Assembly: GCA_036374835.1 (NCBI GenBank)
Contig: DASUTB010000119.1
Location: 1 to 64,000, forward strand
Length of the DNA stretch: 64,000 bases
Direction: 5' to 3'
DNA from: DASUTB01 sp036374835
GTDB lineage: Bacteria; Actinomycetota; Actinomycetes; Jiangellales; Jiangellaceae
The notes beneath the pieces were generated by a model that did no database searches, was not told where the DNA came from, and saw only the letters and a list, made by a program, of their open reading frames with translations. This document shows, piece after piece, positions 1 through 6,615 of this stretch. Numbering within the stretch: position 1 is the first letter of the stretch; the number at the start of each line of letters is the position of its first letter. The position numbers and the translations under genes are program-made.

Positions 1-49
1 GGGTCATGCCGAGCTTCTCGCCCAGGATCCCCTTGATCTGCTTGGCCAT
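1..49 (-). CDS. rplC: 50S ribosomal protein L3, N-terminal fragment
   Basis: Only the first 16 codons are inside the window; the gene runs off the left edge. The visible peptide MAKQIKGILGEKLGMT matches the conserved N-terminus of actinobacterial L3. It starts 9 bp after the rpsJ stop, which is the usual S10-operon order (rpsJ then rplC), so co-transcription from the rpsJ promoter is expected. The identification rests on a short but characteristic peptide plus gene order. Confidence 0.88.
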   Translation of the reverse strand, partial: MAKQIKGILGEKLGMT

Positions 50-58
50 GAGGGTCCC

Positions 59-367
59 TTATAGCTTGATCTCGATGTCGACGCCCGCGGGCAGGTCGAG
101 CCGCATGAGCGAGTCCACCGTCTTGGGCGTCGGGTCGACGATGTCGATGAGCCGCTTGTGCGTGCGCATCTCGAAGTGCTCGCGGCTGTCCTTGTACTTG
201 TGCGGCGAACGGATAACGCAGTACACGTTCTTCTCGGTTGGCAGCGGCACCGGGCCCGCGACCTGCGCACCAGTACGGGTCACCGTGTCGACGATCTTGC
301 GCGCCGACGAATCGATGACCTCGTGGTCATAGGCCTTGAGCCGGATGCGGATCTTCTGTCCCGCCAT
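59..367 (-). CDS. rpsJ: 30S ribosomal protein S10
   Basis: The 102-aa protein (MAGQKIRIRLKAYDHEV...) covers the full length of S10, a 30S head protein that also serves as NusE in transcription antitermination. The reading frame stays open further upstream to 472, but the ATG at 367 gives the family N-terminus and is preceded by a purine-rich AGAAGGA, so 367 is the start. It is the first gene of the S10 operon, followed by rplC after 9 bp. A leader of about 240 nt separates it from the promoter proposed at 614-644. The leader contains a motif also found in the rpsL leader. Confidence 0.97.
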   Translation of the reverse strand: MAGQKIRIRLKAYDHEVIDSSARKIVDTVTRTGAQVAGPVPLPTEKNVYCVIRSPHKYKDSREHFEMRTHKRLIDIVDPTPKTVDSLMRLDLPAGVDIEIKL

Positions 368-437
368 GGCTGCTTGTCTCGTCCTTCTCTCGTACCGCTG
401 GGCGAACCGATCAGGTGCCCGGGCTGGCCACCTCCGA

Positions 438-458
438 CCCCCGCGGTCGGGCGTGTCG
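438..458 (-). promoter_or_regulatory. S10 leader motif shared with the rpsL leader
   Basis: The sense strand contains CACGCCCGACCGCGGGGG inside a 21-nt block that is identical to positions 5210-5230 in the rpsL leader. Here it can also fold as a small hairpin (CCGACC, 5-nt loop, GGTCGG). It ends about 70 nt upstream of the rpsJ start. A role in translation or transcription control of r-protein operons is inferred; I know of no proof. Confidence 0.5.
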
Positions 459-613
459 GGCACTGTGCTCACAGCGCGGCGACCACTCGAACGTGGTGGT
501 GTTGGGCCGTAGGCTCACCTGACCGGAACCGGCCAAGTGGTGTCAGCGCGAGAGGTCTCCGTAGCGGCAGCACCATCGTGCGGCCCCGGCGGCCTCCGCC
601 GAGCAACCTGTCT

Positions 614-644
614 AGTATGCCAGAGGAGTCGGCCCCCTGGCCAA
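614..644 (-). promoter_or_regulatory. Probable S10 operon promoter
   Basis: On the minus strand a -35-like TTGGCC (639-644) is followed after 19 bp by CATACT (614-619) in the context GGCATACTAGACAGG. This would start transcription near 607 and give a leader of about 240 nt. The 19-bp spacer is slightly long, so confidence is moderate. Confidence 0.45.
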
Positions 645-662
645 TCCTTGCTTGTCCCATCC

Positions 663-752
663 AGAATGATCACGTTAAGCTCCGAATCCCCGCCGCAGCA
701 TGGACTTCAAGCCACGTTTGGCCGGGAAATGCCAGCTTTACGTGATCATTCT
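663..752. repeat. Inverted-repeat element, family A, copy 1
   Basis: A 90-bp element bounded by perfect 12-bp terminal inverted repeats (AGAATGATCACG and its complement). With one mismatch the match extends to 19 bp (AGAATGATCACGTAAAGCT at the right end). The same termini recur near 6594, 15808, 48631 and 59689. It lies about 70 bp downstream of tuf and upstream of the rpsJ promoter. No coding capacity is seen. Confidence 0.85.
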
Positions 753-774
753 GTGGTGGCAGACGATTCCGTGT

Positions 775-812
775 GGCGGGCCGTCCGTCCGATTCTCGGG
801 GGACGGCCCGCC
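775..812 (-). terminator. Strong hairpin downstream of tuf
   Basis: GGCGGGCCGTCC (775-786) and GGACGGCCCGCC (801-812) form a perfect 12-bp stem with a 14-nt loop, starting 11 bp after the tuf stop. There is no U-tract on the exit side, as is common in high-GC actinobacteria. Termination of the str operon here is the simplest reading. Confidence 0.7.
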
Positions 813-823
813 GCACGTACGCC

Positions 824-2020
824 TTACTTGAGGATCTTTGTCACCTGGCCGGCACCGACGGTGCGGCCACCCTCGCGGATGGCGAACTTGAGGTTCTCCT
901 CCATCGCGATGGGCTGGATGAGCTCGACCTTCATCTGCGTGTTGTCACCGGGCATGACCATCTCGGTGCCCTCGGGCAGGCTCACCACACCGGTCACGTC
1001 GGTCGTCCGGAAGTAGAACTGCGGACGGTAGTTGTTGAAGAACGGCGTGTGCCGGCCGCCCTCGTCCTTGGACAGGATGTACACCTGCGCCTCGAACTCG
1101 GTGTGCGGCGTCGTCGAACCCGGCTTGGTGACGACCATGCCGCGCTCCACGTCCTCCTTCTTGGTGCCGCGCAGGAGTAGGCCGACGTTCTCGCCGGCGC
1201 GCGCCTCGTCGAGCAGCTTGCGGAACATCTCGACGCCGGTGACGACCGTCTTCTGCGCCGCACCCTCGCGGATGCCGACGAGCTCGACCTCCTGGTTCAC
1301 CTTCAGCACACCACGCTCGACCCGGCCGGTGACGACCGTGCCGCGGCCGGTGATCGTGAACACGTCCTCGATCGGCATCAGGAACGGCTTGTCGGTGTCC
1401 CGCTCCGGCTCCGGAATGAACTCGTCGACCGCGTTCATGAGCTCCATGATCTTTTCGCCCTCTTCGGCGTCGCCCTCCAGCGCCTTGAGCGCGGAGACCT
1501 TCACGACCGGAGCGTCGTCACCCGGGAACTCGTACTCGGTGAGCAGTTCACGGACCTCGAGCTCGACGAGCTCGAGGATCTCCTCGTCGTCGACCATGTC
1601 GGCCTTGTTCAGCGCCACGACGATCGCCGGCACGCCGACTTGGCGGGCCAGCAGCACGTGCTCCTTCGTCTGCGGCATCGGGCCGTCAGTGGCGGCGACG
1701 ACGAGGATCGCGCCGTCCATCTGCGCCGCACCGGTGATCATGTTCTTGATGTAGTCGGCGTGACCAGGGCAGTCGACGTGCGCATAATGCCGCGCCTCGG
1801 TCTGATACTCGACATGCGCGATCGTGATCGTGATGCCGCGCTGCTTCTCCTCCGGCGCCTTGTCGATCTCGTCGAACGGCGTGAACGGGTTGAGGTCCGG
1901 GTGCTGGTCGTGCAGGACCTTGGTGATCGCCGCGGTCAGCGTCGTCTTGCCATGGTCGATGTGACCGATGGTGCCGATGTTGACGTGCGGCTTGGTCCGC
2001 TCGAACTTCGCCTTCGCCAC
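824..2020 (-). CDS. tuf: Translation elongation factor Tu
   Basis: The 398-aa GTPase delivers aminoacyl-tRNA to the ribosome. The P-loop GHIDHGKT is at residues 19-26, followed by DCPGH and NKAD in the G domain and then the two beta-barrel domains. It starts with GTG at 2020, preceded by a perfect AGGAGG at good spacing. It is the last gene of the rpsL-rpsG-fusA-tuf operon, 77 bp after fusA, and is followed by a strong hairpin. The C-terminal FAIREGG segment is standard; no obvious elfamycin-resistance change was noticed, though not every known site was checked. Confidence 0.98.
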   Translation of the reverse strand: MAKAKFERTKPHVNIGTIGHIDHGKTTLTAAITKVLHDQHPDLNPFTPFDEIDKAPEEKQRGITITIAHVEYQTEARHYAHVDCPGHADYIKNMITGAAQMDGAILVVAATDGPMPQTKEHVLLARQVGVPAIVVALNKADMVDDEEILELVELEVRELLTEYEFPGDDAPVVKVSALKALEGDAEEGEKIMELMNAVDEFIPEPERDTDKPFLMPIEDVFTITGRGTVVTGRVERGVLKVNQEVELVGIREGAAQKTVVTGVEMFRKLLDEARAGENVGLLLRGTKKEDVERGMVVTKPGSTTPHTEFEAQVYILSKDEGGRHTPFFNNYRPQFYFRTTDVTGVVSLPEGTEMVMPGDNTQMKVELIQPIAMEENLKFAIREGGRTVGAGQVTKILK

Positions 2021-2097
2021 TGTGCGTCCTCCTGTTTAGGACTTGTACTTTGGTTCTTCTATTGTTGGCCGGGTTTGAAGGTCCGTGGCGGGTTAGA

Positions 2098-4203
2098 TTA
2101 CTCGCCCCGGGCCTTCTTGATGATCTCCTCCGCGACGTTCTGCGGAACCTCGGCGTAGGAGTCGAAGTGCATCGAATAGCTCGCCCGGCCCTGGGTCTTG
2201 CTACGGAGATCGCCCACGTAACCGAACATCTCGGACAGCGGGACGATCGCCTTGATGAGACGGGCGCCGGTGCGCTCCTCCATGGCCTGGACTTGGCCAC
2301 GGCGGGAGTTGAGGTCGCCGATCACATCACCCATGTAGTCCTCGGGTGTCGTGACCTCGACGGCGAAGACCGGCTCGAGCAGCACGGGGCTGGCCCTGCG
2401 GGCAGCTTCCTTGAACGCCATCGAACCAGCGATCTTGAACGCGAGCTCCGAGGAGTCCACGTCGTGGTACGCCCCGTCCTGGAGCGTGACCTTGACATCG
2501 ACCAGCGGGAACCCGGCGAGCACGCCGAATTCCATGGCCTCCTGGCAGCCCTCGTCCACCGAGGGAATGTACTCCCGCGGGATCCGGCCACCAGTGATGT
2601 TGTTGACGAACTCGTAGCCGCCGTCGCCGTCGCCGCCGGTCGGCTCGATGTCGATGATGACCCGGCCGAACTGGCCCGAGCCACCGGTCTGCTTCTTGTG
2701 CGTGTACTCGACCTTATCGACCTTGCGCCGGATGGTCTCGCGGTACGCGACCTGCGGCTTGCCGACATTGGCCTCGACTTTGAACTCGCGCTTCATCCGG
2801 TCGACCAGCACCTCGAGGTGCAACTCGCCCATTCCGGAGATGATCGTCTGCCCGGTGTCCTCGTCGGTGCGGACCTGGAACGTCGGGTCCTCCTCGGCGA
2901 GCCGCTGGATGGCCATCGACAGCTTCTCCTGGTCGCTCTTGGTCTTCGGCTCGACCGCGACGTGGATGACCGGCGCCGGGAACGTCATGGACTCGAGGAT
3001 GACCGGGTCGGACGCGTCGCTGAGCGTGTCGCCGGTCGTGGTGTTCTTCAGTCCCATGACCGCGACGATCTGCCCGGCACTGGCGGTCTCGATCTCCTCA
3101 CGCTTGTTCGCGTGCATCCGGTAGATCTTGCCGATGCGCTCCTTGTGGCCCTTGGTGCTGTTCAGCACCTGGGTACCGGCCTTGATGGTCCCGGAGTAGA
3201 CGCGGACGAACGTCAGTTTGCCGAGGTGCTGGTCACTCATGATCTTGAAGGCCAGCGCGGACGCAGGGGCGTCCTTCTTCGCCGGACGCGTGACGACCTC
3301 CTCGAGGTTGCCGACCGGGTGACCCTCGACCTCCCCCACGTCCGTTGGCGCGGGCAGGAAGCGCACGACCGCATCGAGCAGCGGCTGAACACCCTTGTTC
3401 TTGAACGCGGTGCCGCACAGCACCGGAGTGAGGTTGCCGGCGATGGTGGCCCGCCGGATTCCCGCGATAAGCGCTTGCTCGTCGGGCTCCTGCCCTTCGA
3501 GGTAGAGCTCCATCATCTCCTCGTCGTTCTCGGCGAGGGTCTCGAGCAGCTTGTCGCGGTACTCGGCAGCCGCCTCCACGTGGGTGTCGGGGATGTCGAC
3601 CGTGTCGTACATCTCGCCGAGCTTGGCCTCCTCGCTCCAGACGAGCGCCTTCATCGACACCAGGTCGACTACACCGCGGAAATCCGCCTCGGCGCCGATC
3701 GGAAGCTGGACGACCAGCGGCGTTGCGTGCAGCCGCGAAACGATCATGTCGACGCAGCGGTGGAACTCCGCGCCGGTGCGATCCAGCTTGTTCACGAAGC
3801 AGATGCGCGGGACGCCGTACTTCGTGGCCTGGCGCCAGACCTGCTCGGACTGCGGCTCGACGCCGGCCACGCCGTCGAATACGGCGATCGCACCGTCGAG
3901 CACGCGCAAGCTGCGCTCCACCTCAACGGTGAAGTCGACGTGGCCGGGCGTGTCGATGATGTTGATCGTGTGGCCGTCCCACTCGCAGGTCGTCGCGGCC
4001 GAGGTAATCGTGATACCCCGCTCCTGCTCCTGCTCCATCCAGTCCATCGTGGCCGCGCCGTCGTGGACCTCACCGATCTTGTAGTTGATACCGGTGTAGT
4101 AGAGGATGCGCTCGGTCGTCGTGGTTTTGCCCGCGTCGATATGGGCCATGATCCCGATGTTTCGGACCTTGGCCAGGTCGGTCGCGCGAAGGTCGGTCGC
4201 CAT
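2098..4203 (-). CDS. fusA: Translation elongation factor G
   Basis: The 701-aa GTPase drives ribosomal translocation and, with RRF, ribosome recycling. The P-loop AHIDAGKT is at residues 20-27, with DTPGHVDFTVEVERSLRVLDGA in switch II and NKLD further on, followed by domains II-V. Length is typical of EF-G. The ATG at 4203 lies 43 bp downstream of rpsG with AGGAAG upstream. It is part of the str operon. Confidence 0.98.
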   Translation of the reverse strand: MATDLRATDLAKVRNIGIMAHIDAGKTTTTERILYYTGINYKIGEVHDGAATMDWMEQEQERGITITSAATTCEWDGHTINIIDTPGHVDFTVEVERSLRVLDGAIAVFDGVAGVEPQSEQVWRQATKYGVPRICFVNKLDRTGAEFHRCVDMIVSRLHATPLVVQLPIGAEADFRGVVDLVSMKALVWSEEAKLGEMYDTVDIPDTHVEAAAEYRDKLLETLAENDEEMMELYLEGQEPDEQALIAGIRRATIAGNLTPVLCGTAFKNKGVQPLLDAVVRFLPAPTDVGEVEGHPVGNLEEVVTRPAKKDAPASALAFKIMSDQHLGKLTFVRVYSGTIKAGTQVLNSTKGHKERIGKIYRMHANKREEIETASAGQIVAVMGLKNTTTGDTLSDASDPVILESMTFPAPVIHVAVEPKTKSDQEKLSMAIQRLAEEDPTFQVRTDEDTGQTIISGMGELHLEVLVDRMKREFKVEANVGKPQVAYRETIRRKVDKVEYTHKKQTGGSGQFGRVIIDIEPTGGDGDGGYEFVNNITGGRIPREYIPSVDEGCQEAMEFGVLAGFPLVDVKVTLQDGAYHDVDSSELAFKIAGSMAFKEAARRASPVLLEPVFAVEVTTPEDYMGDVIGDLNSRRGQVQAMEERTGARLIKAIVPLSEMFGYVGDLRSKTQGRASYSMHFDSYAEVPQNVAEEIIKKARGE

Positions 4204-4246
4204 CGTAGCTACTGTCTTCCTAAAGTCAGTCTGTATTCCGCTCGGG

Positions 4247-4717
4247 CTACCAGCGGTAGTGTGCGAAGGCCTTGTTGGAGTCGGCCATCTTGTGCGTGTC
4301 CTCGCGACGCTTCACGCTGGCGCCCAGGCCGTTGGAAGCATCGAGGATTTCGTTCATCAGCCGCTCGGTCATGGTCTTCTCACGGCGCTGACGGGAGTAG
4401 GTGACCAACCAACGTAGGGCCAACGTCGTACTCCGGCCGGCTTTGACCTCGACCGGAACCTGGTAGGTGGCACCACCGACGCGGCGGCTCTTCACTTCGA
4501 TTGCGGGCTTGACGTTGTCCAGTGCGCGCTTGAGCGTGATGACCGGGTCGGAGTTGGTCTTTTCACGGCAGCCTTCCAGGGCGCCGTAGACGGTGCGTTC
4601 GGCGACGGCCTTCTTGCCGTCCACCAGCACCTTGTTGACCAGCTGGCTGACCAGCGGCGAGTTGTAGACCGGGTCGATGACGACCGGTCGCTTCGGGGCC
4701 GGGCCCTTGCGCGGCAT
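4247..4717 (-). CDS. rpsG: 30S ribosomal protein S7
   Basis: The 156-aa protein (MPRKGPAPKRPVVIDPVYNS...) is a full-length S7, the primary 16S rRNA binder that nucleates assembly of the 30S head. Its ATG overlaps the rpsL stop codon by one base (TAATG), and a GAAGGAG ribosome-binding site lies inside rpsL, so translation is probably coupled. In other bacteria S7 is the autogenous regulator of the str operon; no such site was identified here. Confidence 0.97.
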   Translation of the reverse strand: MPRKGPAPKRPVVIDPVYNSPLVSQLVNKVLVDGKKAVAERTVYGALEGCREKTNSDPVITLKRALDNVKPAIEVKSRRVGGATYQVPVEVKAGRSTTLALRWLVTYSRQRREKTMTERLMNEILDASNGLGASVKRREDTHKMADSNKAFAHYRW

Positions 4718-5091
4718 TAGCTCTTCTCCTTCTTCGCGCCGTACCGGCTGCGTGCCTGCTTGCGGCCCTTGACACCCTGGGTGTCGAGTGCGCCGCGAAC
4801 GATCTTGTAACGGACGCCGGGAAGATCACGCACCCGGCCACCGCGAACGAGCACCATCGAGTGCTCCTGGAGATTGTGGCCAACACCCGGGATGTATGCG
4901 GTGACCTCGACATTGCTGGTCAGCCGGACACGCGCCACCTTGCGCAGCGCCGAATTCGGCTTCTTGGGCGTCGTCGTGTAAACACGCAGGCAGACGCCCC
5001 GGCGCTGCGGGCTTCCCTTGAGGGCCGCTTTGGTGTTCTTCACGGCCTTGTCCTCGCGGCCCTTGCGGACCAGCTGCTGGATGGTTGGCAC
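4717..5091 (-). CDS. rpsL: 30S ribosomal protein S12, with Arg at position 88
   Basis: The 124-aa S12 is part of the decoding centre and the main streptomycin-resistance locus. Lys43 in TTTPKKPNSALRK is the usual sensitive residue. At position 88, in GGRVRDLPGVRY, the codon is CGT (Arg, plus-strand 4828-4830), where E. coli and M. tuberculosis have Lys. K88R is an established streptomycin-resistance substitution in mycobacteria. The gene opens the str operon behind a leader of about 250 nt. Confidence 0.98.
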   Translation of the reverse strand: MPTIQQLVRKGREDKAVKNTKAALKGSPQRRGVCLRVYTTTPKKPNSALRKVARVRLTSNVEVTAYIPGVGHNLQEHSMVLVRGGRVRDLPGVRYKIVRGALDTQGVKGRKQARSRYGAKKEKS

Positions 5092-5209
5092 TACGTCTCC
5101 GTTGTCGTTCGGTGTACTGCTGGTATGTCCGGGCTTACCTGGTCACCTCGCCGTGGACCGACGGGACACCGCCCCGCGCGGCACAGCCGTCCACCCTCGA
5201 AGTAAACGG

Positions 5210-5230
5210 CCCCCGCGGTCGGGCGTGTCG
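5210..5230 (-). promoter_or_regulatory. rpsL leader motif shared with the S10 leader
   Basis: This 21-nt block is identical to 438-458 and lies about 120 nt upstream of the rpsL start, inside the predicted untranslated leader. The flanks of the two copies differ, which suggests the motif itself is under selection rather than recently duplicated. Confidence 0.5.
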
Positions 5231-5348
5231 CCCGGCCAGCCCGACGTCGCCGTAACCAGGCGTCGTGGTCGTTGGTTCCCCCGTACTCACCTCGGCACCG
5301 GGCCGAGGGCACAGCGGATTGCCCGGAACACTCCAGGCACGAGGATTG

Positions 5349-5378
5349 AGACTACCCGCTACAGGGCATGCAGGTCAA
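5349..5378 (-). promoter_or_regulatory. Probable str operon promoter
   Basis: On the minus strand TTGACC (5373-5378) is followed after exactly 18 bp by TAGTCT (5349-5354), a good actinobacterial housekeeping-sigma promoter. Transcription would begin near 5342, leaving a leader of about 250 nt before rpsL. Confidence 0.6.
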
Positions 5379-5533
5379 AAAGCGAGACCCGCAGAGGCTC
5401 GTAGCATCGGATCGGGCTGCCGCGCTGCGGCGGCCACCCTGCCATGCGGGCCCCTTGCTGCCCATCGTCAGGTAGGTCCCGATGCACGGTACCTGACGAC
5501 GGCCCGGGTCGTCACGCCCTCCTGGCGCCGAGT

Positions 5534-5555
5534 CTATCCACAGCGATTATCCACA
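5534..5555 (+). promoter_or_regulatory. Two tandem DnaA-box-like 9-mers
   Basis: CTATCCACA (5534-5542, one mismatch) and TTATCCACA (5547-5555, perfect match to the DnaA box TTATNCACA) lie in direct orientation 13 bp apart. They sit about 50 bp upstream of the AbiEi-like gene. No oriC genes are nearby, so these would be off-origin DnaA sites if real. Confidence 0.45.
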
Positions 5556-5606
5556 GTTTCCGTTTGTTTGATGCAGAATGCACGTTGAAACGGGAGTATA
5601 GCGCGC

Positions 5607-6527
5607 ATGCCTACGCGAGAGATCGTCGATCCTGTTGCAGAACTGCTTGCGGCACAGGCCGGCGTCGCCCACGTCGATCAGTTGCATTCGGTCGGTCTGA
5701 GCTGGGATGCCATTGCGCGTCGCGTCGACGCGGGCTCCTTGCACCGGTTCGGCTCGCGTCTGGTCACGACCACCGACTCCCTGAACAGGGAGCAGCGCGA
5801 GTGGGCCGCGATCGCCGGCGCCGGACGGCGGGCCGCGCTGTGTGGCCTCAGCGCCGCCGCCCACCACGGTCTCGAGGGCATGGACGATGGCCAGATCCAC
5901 GTGCTCGTCCCACGTGGCGCCCGTCCGCCGGGTCTACCGCTGCCCGTCCGAGTGCACGAGTCACGCCGTTGCGAGCCGGACACCGACCTGGACCCGGATG
6001 CGGCCATGCCCATGACCCGTTCGGCACGGAGCGTGATCGACGCCGCCGCCTGGTCCGCCAGCCCGCGCCGGGCCTGCGCGATCATCGTAACGGCGGTCCG
6101 GCAACGTATATGCACGGTGCCGGCGTTGATCGCCGAGATAGCCGAACACGGCCCGCGGCGACACCGGCGCATCCTGATGACGGTGTTGCACGACGTCGCG
6201 GGTGGGCCGGAAGCCCTTTGCACAGTCGACCTGCCGCGCTTGGCTCGCCAGCACGGACTGCCCAAGCCGCGTGGCCGCACCGTTCGTACCGACAACGACG
6301 GACGCCGCCGGTTCCTGGACGCCGAGTTCACGTCCCGGCGGGGAAGGTCGTGGTTGATCCAGGTCGACGCCGCCGCCGAGCAGATCGTCGGCAACTACTG
6401 GTCCGACGGCGCACTACCGGATGACCTGGTTCTGGCCGACGGGTCGATGCTGTACTTCCCATCCGTTGACCTGTATCTGAACGAGGTCGCGGTTGTGTCG
6501 CGACTACATGTGATCTTGAACGACTAG
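5607..6527 (+). CDS. AbiEi-type antitoxin-domain protein with Vsr/DUF559-like C-terminus
   Basis: The 306-aa protein matches the actinobacterial architecture of an N-terminal AbiEi-like winged-helix region (about residues 1-60, with AGVAHVDQLHSVGLSWDAI and a basic helix). A middle part contains LCGLSAAAHHGL. The C-terminal part resembles DUF559/very-short-patch nuclease folds (FLDAEFTSRRGRSWLIQVD). Where such nucleases usually have an acidic residue (EID), this one has Gln (QVD), so nuclease activity is doubtful. No partner AbiEii toxin gene is present. It is the only plus-strand gene among the first 15 kb of core genes, with CGGGAG upstream of the ATG. Function is unproven. Confidence 0.6.
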   Translation: MPTREIVDPVAELLAAQAGVAHVDQLHSVGLSWDAIARRVDAGSLHRFGSRLVTTTDSLNREQREWAAIAGAGRRAALCGLSAAAHHGLEGMDDGQIHVLVPRGARPPGLPLPVRVHESRRCEPDTDLDPDAAMPMTRSARSVIDAAAWSASPRRACAIIVTAVRQRICTVPALIAEIAEHGPRRHRRILMTVLHDVAGGPEALCTVDLPRLARQHGLPKPRGRTVRTDNDGRRRFLDAEFTSRRGRSWLIQVDAAAEQIVGNYWSDGALPDDLVLADGSMLYFPSVDLYLNEVAVVSRLHVILND

Positions 6528-6549
6528 GCGGAGTACCGATACGCGGGAA

Positions 6550-6591
6550 TTCCCTGCCTTACGCGGCCGTCAGGCTGCGTAAGGCAGGGAA
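6550..6591. terminator. Bidirectional terminator-like hairpin
   Basis: A perfect 15-bp stem (6550-6564 with 6577-6591, 12-nt loop) lies between the converging AbiEi-like gene and rpoC. It is directly joined to a partial family A repeat. It probably ends transcription from both sides. Confidence 0.7.
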
Positions 6592-6593
6592 AT

Positions 6594-6615
6594 CCCAGCT
6601 TTACGTGATCATTCA
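6594..6615 (-). repeat. Family A repeat end, copy 2 (partial), overlapping the rpoC stop
   Basis: Read on the minus strand, the rpoC stop codon TGA runs straight into TGAATGATCACGTAAAGCTG, the family A terminus. Only one end is recognisable; the rest has been replaced by, or has diverged into, the hairpin at 6550-6591. Confidence 0.75.
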
